64,000 nt of DNA from Heliopora coerulea (lineage: Eukaryota > Cnidaria > Anthozoa > Scleralcyonacea > Helioporidae), in assembly GCA_030142905.1 (NCBI GenBank), contig JASJOG010000267.1:152501-216500 (forward strand), given 5' to 3'. Of the stretch, positions 20,299 to 31,028 are shown piece after piece. The notes beneath the pieces are model-generated. The model saw only the letters and a program-made list of their open reading frames with translations, was not told the origin of the DNA and ran no database searches. The translations under genes and the position numbers were made by a program. Every line of letters starts with the position of its first letter. Position 1 is the stretch's first letter.

Positions 20299-23200
20299 CA
20301 TATATATATATATATATATATATGATTAAGTATATAGAAACGAATAACAATTCCAGTTTTGTAGTGTTTGTTTCACTTTTGAAAGATGGAAGGCGTCCTC
20401 CAAAACAGACCAACAATTACCCGCGTGCGTTAGTTCGTTCCTGGTCCGTGCAGTTTCTACAGTAGCTAATTCAGATTGATTAAATGGTGGTATAACGAAG
20501 ATAAAGACAGCAAAAGCCGCGACAAATTCCCAAACTAAAGGAGATAAATTAACAATAATATGGAACGTATGTAATTAAAACAGATTGCAAAATTGCCCTA
20601 TGCCGGCGACCATCTTGGCATCACTTTTTGCCAAGCCAGGGACTGGTAGAATGGTAAAATTTTATGGTAAAATCATAAATAGAGTTCACTTAGCTAAGCT
20701 ATACGTTCTGATGGGATCACTAATAACTGGACTAGTCGTCCTTCGCTAGAGAAAAGTAACTTAGGGTCACTCAACCCCGCGGATCATTCATCCCAGTGAA
20801 AACGGTTGATAAGTCGGGGAAACATTAGGGCAAAAACATGGGAAGAGGACGTGAGGATGGGAAGCCAGGAAAAGGTAAAAATTCGCTATCAGGCAACCCG
20901 ATACGTTCCCAGACTTGTCGCAAAAAAACCAAGCATTTCGGTAAATGGAATGTGCGTGACTTATTTAATTTACTTTCCGGAATTCTTGCTCACACACGCT
21001 CACCTGGCCATCCAGTTTTGTTTGGTGGTTTTAATGTTCTCAAATCCTCATCTTCAGAATTATGTACTCTTATTTGGAGGAAATTTAATTGTTTTATAAC
21101 TCACTGCAACGTTATCAGTCGCAATACGTCTATGCCACCTTTTCCCCGTAAATTCACTTATCACTCCGTTAATCGAGACGGCTCATGTTGCTTTTCATGC
21201 ATCTGTAGCTTACGTAGTGCCTCTAATTCCATGACTTTTTCATGTATATTATTGTCTACAAGTTATTTTAAAGTAATATTGGTGGAGGCAACGAAAAATG
21301 ATTTATCTGGTTTGTTTAATTTAACAATTGAAACAGCATGGGTGTCTCACTGCTGCGACAGTGAAATGAATGATGTTATTTCCAACCGAGAAATGCTCAG
21401 GTATTTTTCCCGTTGAAATGGCGTCATGAATGGTTCTATCACGCTACAGAGACAGGAGCCCTATTCCTATTTCTTTTCTGAAATAATCAAGGTTTTTTCG
21501 AGTATATGTGACGTTAGCATGTCTCTTTACTCTCAGAGAAAATAGAAAATGAGGTGCCTTTAATCAGAGCGTGCGTAGGATGGTGTTATCTTATAAGTGA
21601 GATCGACTTCTTGTTTTAATTCTATTTCATTCGATGTTTTTCATGGGCACTTATACTAATCATCAAATGTTGCTATAGGAAGCTTAAGTAATAGGTACAA
21701 TGGCTAAATCAGGACAATTTCGTATCCAATTTACAAGTACTAATGGGACAGTCATTTCTTATGAGGGTGTTTTTCATCAATTGTTAGTCAGTATTATAAA
21801 AATAAATCCCTCTATTATGTTTTATCAACAGCTGCTCGTTGGATCAATCCAGGCAGGTTACAGTTTTGCATGTGAGAAAGTTGTCGTCTCAGAGGATCCG
21901 AAGCACATGAGGGTAAGTTGATGCTGGCAGTGTTTCCAAGGACACGTGTTGTGGTTCAGTCTTAACCTTTCCTTTAATTTTGTTAAACAAGTTCAATATT
22001 TTTTTATTTTTATTTTTATTGTACTCCTTAAATCTCTTGATCAAATGCAGGATAGCGAACCCCTGAATTAATTAGGCTGTCAGAGGCTTATCCAAACCTA
22101 GCCTCTTACTGCTAACCCTAATGCTAACCCTTAAACATCGGCGATTTATCGTACTCCACTAAACTGCACTCTAGCCTTATTTTTTTAACCAGTTCAATTT
22201 TGTGAATAACTCAAATTTTTTAACTAATCGTTTAATTTTTACAATAATATTGTTCTTAGCAAAAATCTTCGTTGGTTAGGATTAGAAATCTACGATGAGA
22301 AGGTTGGAATTAGAGATTGGATTGGGGTGCGGGTTAGCGCTTACACCATAATTAAAGTAGAGGTTAGGGTTAGGGTAGGGAGTTAGAGTTAGAGTTGGAT
22401 TTTTAGTTTCAGTTAGGATTAAGACTACAATTAGGTTTGGGTTTGGATCGGGTTCAGGGTCAGGAGTAGTGCTAGAGTTTCTCAAATTGAGGATCGAGGA
22501 GCGAAATTAGGAAGCCGTGAGACTTACGACCGATTGCATAAACTTTTTTTTTGCTTCGTTATTGAAACGACAGTAACACAGACATGAACTGTCAAATGTA
22601 CTATAGTTTTTTTAAAATGTTCAGTGAAGATTTACCGGGCGGAATGCAAAACAATTAAAGCAATAATAAATATAATAGCCGACTAATGACTAGTGAAGCG
22701 GTGTTCGGCTATTCAGCTAACGGAACAAACACGAAACAATCCCTTCAACTTCAGTTGTTCTACCTCGAGGCTCTAGAACACACGGAAAATGTCCTGGAGA
22801 AGAGTAATTTGCATCTCAATTTACTCAAAACGGCGGAGTTCAATATCACCCATATTTCGGCCCCCATGCCCCCTCTACTTTTATATGATCTCTATGTATA
22901 TAATGTTGTGTAAAGGGCACAATCTCTGCTGGCGATTCGCTCGCTGATGTTGCAATCCGTCCTAAAGACTACAGTAACTTAATCATATGCATCAGAAGGA
23001 ACAATCGCGACAACAATTGTATTAAATGATTGGCCAGTGAAAACTAAATTTCCTGTGAAAAGTCTGTGGTATTATTTTTCGAATTGGAGTTGCTTCAGGT
23101 TTAGAAATTTAACTCCTTGCAGGCCATATAAAGGGAAAATTGTCAATAATGAAATTTCCCTTCCTGTTACGGTGAGAATGATTCTGGAATATTATCGAAA

Positions 23201-26200
23201 CAATGCAGATCCTCACAAATAAGCGTTAAGCTTTCACGATAATCTTGCGTGTACTTATAATCAATTAAACCAGCATTTCTGGATGGGGGTGGTAACACCC
23301 CTAGTGGGCGTTCAAAGAACGTCGGAAGACGATGGAAGTAAGGCAGCAAAGAGGGGGATATTAGGATGCAAACGGTTGGTATTCATCAGGCATTCACTAC
23401 CGCAATATTTTTAGGTTTCTAGTAGACCTTTAGTGGCAAAACTGAATAACTATACATTACAGTTACTCAGTTCGGTGTTGCTCTGGGATTGGGCGATGGC
23501 GCGGCCACAGAACTGGGACTAAGTGTGTTCAGGACGTTGCAGCAAGAGGTCTCATTATGAGGCAGGTGAGCGTTCGTCCAAAGTTGAAAACCAGTGGATT
23601 AAGCGGTCATGCTATTCCCTGTTGACTCGATAGCTCAACTGGTTGAGCAGTAGTCCAGAGTCCCGAAAATGCTAGTTCGATTCTGGTCAAGTCAACTTAA
23701 TTTTTCGGTACGACTTTCACAGTGCAGGTTAATAACGAAATTTTCTCTTCAGCTCGCATACGTCGTCTAATGTTAGACAATATTAATTTCCAAAGAGAGA
23801 TCTAGGTATCTGGATCAAAAAGAGTTAAAATTGTTTGCTGAGATATTATTGGCAGATGTCATCCATGCAACATTTCGTCGGATTCCTAGATCTCATCCAC
23901 CGTCCCTCGAAGGAAAACCCGCCACTGCATGTAAATAGTACTTTTAAGTTTATTCTTTCTTTCCAGCAAAAAGTTCAGCTGTAAAGTTTAGTAAGCCGCA
24001 GCACTGTTAACAAAATGGATCAAACCTGATCATGAGGTCACGCGGCACGATAACACCACATCAGACTATGTGATGATCAGATGGGTAAAATAATCTGATA
24101 AGTGAAATGATTCTTTGAGATGTTCAAACTTTCAAAGTGAGGTGTGAAATTTATGAACGGGTAAATCTACATTATTTCAAAATGCTCTCAAAGATTTACA
24201 GATTATTGACATCTTTCGAATGATTTTCTTGTAACTGAAAAATTATGCTCAGCTGTCGTGTCGTAATAAAATGTTAAGTTCCTCCTTTTTATGTTAAGAG
24301 CCTATCACCTGCTCATCCATGCGACGTTTGATAGCGTTGTAACTCCAACCATTACTTGCGGCTCAATTTGTGGAGGGCTGCTAGGTAAATCGAAGACCAT
24401 GGTGTCCAATTCAAGCCATAGTCAAGTAGAGTATTCCTGTTCTTATTCATTATGTGTTCTTATCTTATATCAGTATTTGTAAACTGAAAAGATATTTGCG
24501 AAATTCTGCTTTAGTTATACATTATGCACGAACTTCTTTGAAAACTGACGGCACTCCTTTAGTTTAGTATTTTGTTGTCTGTCTATTCTTAGATTACAAA
24601 TGTGCTCTGGTGGTTTTATTTGTCAAAATACTATGAAATGTTGGATACGGTAAGGATCTTCCCATGTTTATCGTTACAAATCCACGGTGCGGAAGCACAC
24701 CGAATATATATGTGGGAAGATTTGCGTGGGGAAATGATCTTGATTCTCAGTCTTATTTTTAATCTTCATGAAACGTTTGCAATTTAATAGTTTATCTAGG
24801 AATTTGATGTAAAATACTAACTTGAAATAATGATTTATATTGCTCTGGTAAAGTCGTGAAATGCAGTTGGACATTCCTGGAACGTACCGTGCGCATCAGT
24901 GACTCTGATTTATAAGTTTAACAGAATCCGATTAGCAGTCTAATGCAAATGTAGCATGCAGTCCGATTGGCCAAACTACTCGCTGTCATCGATAGATACT
25001 AGACTCTGCACTTGGTCATCGTGCTTACATCACAAAGGCAGCCTTTCCTTCGCCCAAGAACAACAGTGCAAGAAATAAAATTCTTATTTTAAGACAAAAA
25101 ATCTCGTTTTAAGACGATATTTTTTAAATTAAGAGATGCTATCTTTTCCCGTAGACAGGATAATTTTTCTTAATAAGTTATACTGATAAGAAAAAATTTC
25201 TTAACTAAGAAAATATATCTGGACAGGAAAAATCTTCTTCAATCAAGATATATTTTCTTAAATTTCTTGAAAGAACAAAAAAATCCACATGACTTTTCTT
25301 ATCAAGAATTTATATCTTAAATCCAGGAAATTAATCTTATAATTAGAAAAATTATCCATCCAAGATTTTAATTTTTTGCAGTGAAGGCTAATGCAATACT
25401 TCGCTTTTCGTAACAATTATAAACATGTATGGAACACAAATTAGTTTCTACAAGAACAATTACATTATTCACTCTCAGTTGTTGTCTCGAGGTGATTGCC
25501 GTCTCGTCGGCAATGATAGAGATTTTGATCTCATAATCTAACTGTTGGATAGAAAAGTTTAAGAGTCGATGAGTTGGGAACTTCCAAAACACTAGCGAAA
25601 CCAACTTTAAATTTACGAGATCTTTATTACTCATGTACATGTTAAAGGGCAATCATCTTTTCTAAAAGCAATCTTACGCGGTTGTCCACAAAACTGTGAA
25701 AGTACCTTACCGAGTCGGTAACACGTGGGATCCTTTAGGTTTTCGTCGACCAGTCTAGCTTTTGCCCACATCAACATACCACCTAACCTCAAGCAACCAA
25801 TTATGCGCTCACTGAATTGCAAATCTTTATATATACACAGGATTACCCTCTCAGTTATAACTTAACTCTTCATCCCAGAGGTCCAGGAAGGGCCATCCCT
25901 CATAGGTGCAATGTTACCACGCGAAGAAACTAGATTTTTCGGAGTAAATCTGCGGTGACTGACAGAGTCAAACTGGACAACATTCTCCTCACCTATGATC
26001 AAAGTATGTGTAGACGGACAGCTACGCGGAGCGGGAATCGAAACCAAGTCAGATCGGTGAAAAACTCTTGCGGTACCACACTGCCATCGACACCCTATGC
26101 CCGAGAAAGAGATAAAGCCTACTTTATGGGATAACCAAAATGCAGTAACTTTTCTCTTTACGATTTAAAGTTAGTAAACTAACGACATACGAAAACGAAG

Positions 26201-29200
26201 TGCGGACAATTCAAGCGAGAGTATTATGTAGTGATTGCTGATATGTAGGAAAGTGGTCGGCGGATTTCCTTTTTATTCTACGCCATCTTAGTACTTTAAA
26301 CTTTTCGATACCTCTGAACACGCCACCAAAACATCACACAGCTTTTCGCTTACTGTAATGTAAATACCTGAGATATACTTTGAACCCCCTAAGTAATGTG
26401 CTTAGCCATAAATGCTATATAGCAACGTAAGAGAATAACTCAATTCTATTCGGTCCATATCGAACAATTTAATTTTATTCTGGCTAACGTCAACCACTCT
26501 ATTCCTCTAGGGGAGGCGTCTCTGCCCGAAAGAGTTAAAGTTTTGCGAACAACCATGATAAAAATACTTATTCTTCCATGTTCAAGTGATCTTGAGTAAC
26601 CTTTTTTGCTTCATCTGTTCGTACAAAATTGCTGAGACAGTGATGACCAGTATTGCTTCTTATCAATGTTTATTAATCTAAGCACGTTCAGCCAATAATC
26701 CTATAAGTTGCAGTAATCCTGTAACTTTTGAGTTTTTTACGTTTATGCTGAGACAAACTGGCAAATACGGATAACCGTCGTCTGTCATTTTAATTCAAGT
26801 GACTTAATGGTTAAGCTAAACAGATTCAGGCATTCACACTTAGAGTGCATGAGATATCACCTTGACGAGGCAGATCGTCTGGCGTAAGCCATGGAAGTCT
26901 CATCCCGCCAGGAAAGATTTATGTGGGATGGTTCTAATACTCTCACTGTGGCAACTCTCTCTTTGAGGCGTAAAATTGTCTGGCGTTGGTCAAAGTAAAG
27001 ATCTAATTAATGTGGTTCTTTTATTCTGATTGCGGAAGATGTTCCTTTGATGAGTAAAATTGTCAGGCAGAGAGTAAAATTATTGAAGTCTCATCCCGCA
27101 GAGAAAGAGTTAATCTAGATTTACTAGTGATCCCCAAATGAAAATTTCACATGTTATTTTGCCTGTGAAAAGTATATGGAATTGGAAACTTTTCACCTAT
27201 GAAATTTTTATCTCACATATGAAATTAGAGCGTTTCAATTTATGAAAGACTTAATTCACATGTGAAATCTTACGAAACATGCATTTCACGCACGAAATGG
27301 AAGATTCACATATAAAAGTTAATTTCACATATGAAATTTTTACTTCACATATGGAACTAAAAAAATTCACAAATGAAATACTATTATTCATTTGTGAAAT
27401 TGCATGTGAAATTTCTTTCAGGGCGATCATGCTACGGACTTTGCTCCTCGATAATTTTGGACATCAATACATCTATAACTTTTTTACCAGCTACTAGTTC
27501 CAAATGGCCGGTTCTATTTATTACGTCAGACACATCTACCAGAACACCTTGAAGTTTTTTCATTTTCATGCAGTCATTGAATTCCCAAAACGAATGGAAT
27601 GAAAACTGCTCCGATTAATAGTACAAACAAGATTAGAAAGGCATTCTGGTAGTTGTATTCTGCAGATGTATAAGGGGGACCGGCCATTCATATGTAACAT
27701 TAAATTACGTTTTCATTCACTCTGTCAAGTTATTTTTCTTTAGGAGAGCTTCTCCTTTAGTGTCGACTACCCCTGAATATCAATAAATTGATTTTTCTCT
27801 TCTAGGTGTTCTTTATTTTTCGTAAAAAGAACAATCAGATAACCTTCCTTCATGTGTATCACCATACATCGATATTGGCTTTGTGGTGGATTGGAATTAA
27901 ATGGGTGCCAGGCGGCAGCTGTAAGTTGCGAGACATTGTAATTAAACCCCATAATTACTCTGCTCTTTAACCCTTTACCTCCATATAGGGTCACACATGA
28001 CCCTACTTTGGTTGTTCTGATTTTCAACCATGCCAAATCCACAATCAAACTAAAAAGTTCAATATAATTTCTTTTAGATATAACATTGTTAAATACTTAT
28101 CAAAAACCCAACCAAAAAAAAGGCCCGCGTCTCTGATCCTCCCCCCTTGTCTCTCTGCTTTCCCCCTGAGCCTCTGCAGAATCCCACCCAAGCCCGTCCA
28201 CCCGCACGTGGGCTCCAAGTGTATAGGGGCGTTCCTTTTTGCTATATGCAGTGAACTCCCTCTAAGACGGACACCTTCCGGACCGCACTTACTGCCCGTC
28301 TTAAAGGGAGATGACGTAATTGGATACCGGCCATCAGGAATAAACCGATTAAGCATCATTCACTCAGCGCTTGTCCTTCTGCCATGAGAGAATGGTACTG
28401 ACGTTTCGAGCGAAACCTCTTTGTCATTGTGACATATTCAAATTTCGTTATCCCAGTCTATTGATCAGGTCATTATCTGTCCACTCTGGGAGGTATTTTG
28501 AACCTTCACGCACCTGAAAAGTGTCCGTTGTCCGTCTCACAAGGTGTCCGTCTCACAGAGAGTTTGGTTATAGTGAAATAATGTATAAACGACCGGGACC
28601 AAACGTGATGTCCGTCTTAGGGAGGTGTCCGTTAAGAGGTAGTTCACTATACATCCAAAATAGACATCCACCAGAAGTTAAACCTTTGGCATTTCATTAA
28701 CGCAAATAAAACTGTCATAAGTCTATAACACGAACGATTCTTTGTTTAGATTAAATGTATGTTCATTACTGTGGTTTACTTCTTCATTAAGAGTATTTAC
28801 ATATATAAGTAAAGTCAATAATGCCTGGGGAATTTCAACAACATCAAAATAACAGTTAGGTCACCGCTGTTATATACCAGTTTAGTGTACAGTAAGCAAG
28901 GTAAGTGGAACGGCAAAAGAACAACGAATTGTTACAACTTACAACATGCTACTGTAAACGTCCAGGTGCAAACCGAACACTACCTGTTCATCGTGCTCTT
29001 GTATACTTTAAGGTGCACGTTAACCAGTCATCGGATAAGAATCATGTAGTTCAGTCTGACGAAGCGCATTTGCTCTATCGAAAAACCAACAATTTTGGTT
29101 TCTCTTCATTTTGGCCGCATACTACCTCTAAGCTCTTTGTATTTTATTCCTCAGTTGTGCGTTAAGTTGTTTGTTATACACGTCGCTCGCTATAGAGCAA

Positions 29201-31028
29201 TTCACATCCAAAGTTTTAAGTGAAGATAGTACTAGCCGAATAAAAATAGTCTTCGAATGCTATAACTACCCTTTGACTTACTTTTTTTGCAATATTGATT
29301 CATCTTTATGCCCCACTATTCACCTTCGAGACAGTATACAAAACTTTTGTAAAACAGTAGGTATCTTATTGAGGCCCTGTCCACTCGTATCCGTTCTTGT
29401 TTGAAAACGAAAATTTTTCTTTGAGGATTGCCTTTCCGTCCACACGTATCCGGCGAATACGGTTACCCAAAACGGAACTTTTCAAAAATGCATAGGTCAT
29501 GGTATGGTATCCCGTGCGAGATTTAAAATCGCGAACAGACGTATCATGTTTGTGTCGCTTTTGCTTAGGCGTTTTCCAAACCTAATACGTATCTTGAGAT
29601 CAATCTAGCTCTGCTGAATGTTTGAGCTGACTACAGAAGGAGGATTACTTTCACTCCCGATCCGAAGGCCAGTGTGAAAAGTCTAAACAGAGGACGAAGA
29701 CAAACAAGATCTCGAAGATTTTGGGTTGGACCAAGACGTAGAAGTGCTTTGTCGGATAACGTTCCTGCCTCTGTAGGCTGTTATCGTTTTCAAATCGTGT
29801 TTCCGTATTCTTCAGGATGAGCAAAAATGACTTGAAAACGCTATCGTGTGGACGGAAATATTTTTTAAAACGGAGAAAAAATTCGTTTTCAGATGAAAAC
29901 GGATACGTGTGGGAGGGGCCTGATCGTGAATCATTAAGTTAATGTTTCTGTGCTAATTATCCTATCGAACGTTCTTCTTTTCTCTAGCATTCTATAGCTC
30001 TATGATCAATGCCTTTGTCCACGTAGTAATGTACACATATTATGGTTTAAGCGTCTTCCCTTTGCTCAGGAAATATTTGTGGTGGAAAAGATATCTCACA
30101 CAACTTCAGCTGGTATGCCTAACCACATGCTTCGAAGTTAGACTGTAGTGTAGCATTGATTTTCCAATGACTGGATATTAAGATAAAATGAAAAAGCTTA
30201 ATTTGCCTGATGATTTCGAATAGACATAGCGATGATGAAGCAAAGTTTGAGACAAATAAAAAAGTATAAATCAAACTTTCATTACGTAGTAAGTGGCCTA
30301 GGATGTTTTTCATTCATTCTTACATTTGTTCGTTCGTTCGTTCGTTTGTTCATTCATTCATTCATTCATTTTTTTGTTTGGTTGGTTATATATTTATTGG
30401 TTTATTTGTTCGTTTGTTTAGTTACTCATTTTGATTGATTAATTGATGAGTTGGCTGATTGATTGATTGGTTGGTTGATTGATTAATTGATTGATCTGAT
30501 TTGATTTCACTTGATTTCATTTGATTTTACAATGAAGTTTGGCGATAAAGACATTTTATAAAATAGTTATAGAAAGTGACTTGACTCGTTCCTATGCTGT
30601 ATTCCTGCAATAGTTGGCTATATTTTTAATTTCAAACTTGGGTTTTAGATTAATAACTTGCTACTCCGCTTTGAAATGGTCAGTTAGTTGAAGTTAGTTA
30701 TCAAATATATTTTGATGTTCAAACCGATCGGCTTTTGTTGTCAGTTAACAGAGCAAGAGGAATATTCACGCCAAACGTCAATGTTTTCTTTTAGAGTCAG
30801 TTCTGTGCCTTCGTCGTACAGGCTGTCATTGCTCTTCGCATCGACTGTGGATTCCCTCGCTGGATGGGGTACGCTATGATTCTCTATATGGTGTCAATGC
30901 TTACTCTGTTTGGGAACTTCTACTTTCGAACGTACCGTGGTGCGAGGCGGAAGGAGAATAACGTACGCGAAAACGGAGCCTCTGCGAACGGAGAACTTGT
31001 AAAAGACAGTCTAAAGAAATTTGATTGA
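15883..31028 (+). CDS. ELOVL4-like very-long-chain fatty-acid elongase (multi-exon, 5' end missing)
   Basis: Six exons (15883-16027, 21832-21912, 24593-24649, 27806-27920, 29988-30112, 30795-31028) join in matching phases to about 252 residues with a stop. ELOVL enzymes are multi-pass ER membrane proteins that condense malonyl-CoA with a fatty acyl-CoA in chain elongation. Visible family motifs, in order, are [29 protein letters not shown], the histidine box [40 protein letters not shown] and [19 protein letters not shown] and the RKKNNQ segment point to the ELOVL4 branch. The protein ends KKFD, a KKxx-type ER retrieval signal. Missing: roughly 20-40 N-terminal residues. No frameshift or stop appears in any exon, so the gene looks intact. 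Introns hold only TEs. Confidence 0.93.
16696..17153. mobile_element. hAT-type MITE with perfect 8-bp TSD
   Basis: TAGGGGTGTAACGATT at the left and AATCGTTACAACCCTA at the right bound 458 bp. GTAGTTTC flanks it exactly on both sides (16688-16695 and 17154-17161). An 8-bp duplication with this terminal type fits hAT elements. AATCGAA words recur near the right end. Lies in an elongase intron. Confidence 0.85.
17245..17450. repeat. Three tandem copies of a 75-80 bp unit
   Basis: The unit AGGAAGCTGT..TTTATTRAAATAA..ATGACAAGTARTAATC repeats three times with decreasing match. Intronic minisatellite. Confidence 0.75.
17655..17770. repeat. Hairpin-forming palindrome
   Basis: AGGTCTGTACAGTGAAATATCG and CGATATTTCACTGCACAGATC are inverted copies around a GC-rich centre (CGGACCGAGCGAGCGCAGCG). 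Probably a foldback element fragment. Confidence 0.6.
18759..19200. mobile_element. MITE-like dispersed element, 442 bp
   Basis: Perfect 14-bp terminal inverted repeats AGCATATACCTCGC and GCGAGGTATATGCT. The right part contains two tandem versions of GGATATYCCRAGRYAGA. Related copies are at 9256-9330 and 11040-11368. No coding capacity. Confidence 0.75.
19201..20225. other. Intronic stretch, no recognised feature
   Basis: Unremarkable AT-rich sequence between two elongase exons. Short open frames on both strands overlap one another and show no domain. Confidence 0.4.
20234..20322. repeat. (CA)n(TA)n microsatellite
   Basis: About 13 CA units followed by long TA runs broken by GCA. Open frames through it are low-complexity artefacts. 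Confidence 0.95.
20838..21416 (+). other. Unrecognised 192-codon open frame in an elongase intron
   Basis: The longest ATG-initiated frame here outside the LINE at 1-3 kb. It starts [15 protein letters not shown] and contains [12 protein letters not shown], faintly like the WNVR block of LINE endonucleases. Serine- and cysteine-rich without a domain. It lies within an intron on the same strand, and I do not think it is a host gene. Confidence 0.2.
21832..21912 (+). CDS. ELOVL4-like gene, exon encoding the [14 protein letters not shown] segment
   Basis: Acceptor TTTTATCAACAG and donor AGG|GTAAGT; phase 0 at both ends, 27 codons. It corresponds to the G-x-x-x-G-Y-S-x-x-C loop of ELOVL4 proteins. 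Confidence 0.92.
22080..22480. repeat. Degenerate telomere-like (TTAGGG-related) tract
   Basis: CTAACCCTAATGCTAACCC at about 22113-22131 and many GGTTAG, GTTAGGGTTAGGG and GTTAGAGTTAG variants at 22275-22470, in both orientations. A similar tract is at 33780-34060. Confidence 0.65.
22500..23600. other. Intronic stretch, mostly unassigned
   Basis: The part at 22915-23030 resembles the MITE at about 31265-31460 (shared CGCTCGC, ATGTTGCAAT and GTCCT.AAGACT). Nothing else supported. Confidence 0.4.
23622..23695 (+). repeat. tRNA-like sequence, family A
   Basis: GTTGACTCGATAGCTCAACTGGTTGAGC at the 5' side and TTCGATTCTGGTCAAGTC at the 3' side. Followed by CACAGTGCAGGTTAAT, the same flank as other family A copies. 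Diverged stems. Confidence 0.65.
23700..24592. other. Intronic stretch, no recognised feature
   Basis: Nothing beyond short chance open frames. Confidence 0.4.
24593..24649 (+). CDS. ELOVL4-like gene, exon encoding SKYYEMLDT
   Basis: Acceptor GTCTATTCTTAG and donor ACG|GTAAGG; phase 0 at both ends, 19 codons. [19 protein letters not shown] matches the conserved LWWYxxSKxxEYLDT helix of elongases. Confidence 0.93.
25064..25383. mobile_element. MITE built of AAGAAA/TTTCTT words
   Basis: Ends CAGTGCAAGAAATAAAATTC and (reverse complement of the right end) CACTGCAAAAAATTAAAATC. The 320-bp interior is dominated by variants of TTTCTTA and TAAGAAA, in both directions. No coding. Confidence 0.65.
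25384..26859. other. Intronic stretch with one tRNA-like remnant
   Basis: At about 26030-26100 (minus) the sequence GGTGTCGATGGCAGTGTGG and GGTTTCGATTCCCGC looks like a decayed tRNA-derived repeat. The remainder shows nothing. Confidence 0.4.
26860..27112. repeat. Repeat with GTAAAATTGTCTGGCG and TCATCCCGC words
   Basis: The block TTGAGGCGTAAAATTGTCTGGCG and similar words occur two or three times. GAAGTCTCATCCCGC appears twice. It resembles decayed MITEs of the TTAACTCTTTCCCG family (32818-32925). Confidence 0.4.
27132..27424. mobile_element. MITE W1, copy 3
   Basis: AAATGAAAATTTCACATG at the left and GCATGTGAAATTTCTTTC at the right, with about ten forms of TTCACATATGAAA inside. Longest of the four copies (about 293 bp). 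Confidence 0.7.
27425..27805. other. Intronic stretch before the histidine-box exon
   Basis: No feature recognised; ends in the polypyrimidine tract TTTTTCTCTTCTAG used as acceptor. Confidence 0.45.
27806..27920 (+). CDS. ELOVL4-like gene, histidine-box exon
   Basis: Acceptor TTTTTCTCTTCTAG and donor T|GTAAGT; starts in phase 0, ends in phase 1, 38 full codons. It encodes [18 protein letters not shown] (the catalytic HxxHH box) and [12 protein letters not shown]. Confidence 0.96.
28250..28648. mobile_element. Pogo/Tigger-like MITE, copy 1
   Basis: Left end AGTGAACTCCCTCTAAGACG and right end (reverse complement) AGTGAACTACCTCTTAACGG. GTGTCCGTCTYA words recur near both ends, as in pogo/Tigger-derived elements. 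The second copy is at 44042-44568. Intronic. Confidence 0.75.
28649..29371. other. Intronic stretch, no recognised feature
   Basis: The open frame at 28905-29165 shows no domain. Confidence 0.4.
29372..29922. mobile_element. MITE with GGCCCTGTCCACWCGTATCCG ends
   Basis: Left end AGGCCCTGTCCACTCGTATC and right end (reverse complement) AGGCCCCTCCCACACGTATC. GTTTTC and AAAACG words and TCCACACG are mirrored inside. No clear target-site duplication found. Intronic. Confidence 0.7.
29988..30112 (+). CDS. ELOVL4-like gene, exon encoding [13 protein letters not shown]
   Basis: Acceptor TTTTCTCTAG and donor CTG|GTATGC. Phase 1 in (CA completes the codon begun by T), phase 0 out, 41 full codons. Contains the NxxxHxxMYxYYG motif and [11 protein letters not shown], both diagnostic of the family. 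Confidence 0.95.
30330..30520. repeat. TTCG/TTCA and GATT microsatellite
   Basis: (TTCG)n and (TTCA)n followed by (GATT)n-type runs; low-complexity. Confidence 0.9.
30795..31028 (+). CDS. ELOVL4-like gene, terminal exon
   Basis: Acceptor GTTTTCTTTTAG; phase 0, 77 codons and a TGA. Encodes [20 protein letters not shown], the last membrane helix with [12 protein letters not shown], then a polar tail with ASANGEL and the final LKKFD. Lysines at -4 and -3 from the end form a KKxx ER retrieval signal. Confidence 0.95.
   Translation, partial: SQFCAFVVQAVIALRIDCGFPRWMGYAMILYMVSMLTLFGNFYFRTYRGARRKENNVRENGASANGELVKDSLKKFD

Noticed and set aside
20838..21416. 192-codon open frame as a host gene
   Set aside because: No domain, odd Ser/Cys-rich composition, overlapping open frame in another phase, and position inside a same-strand intron of a well-supported gene.
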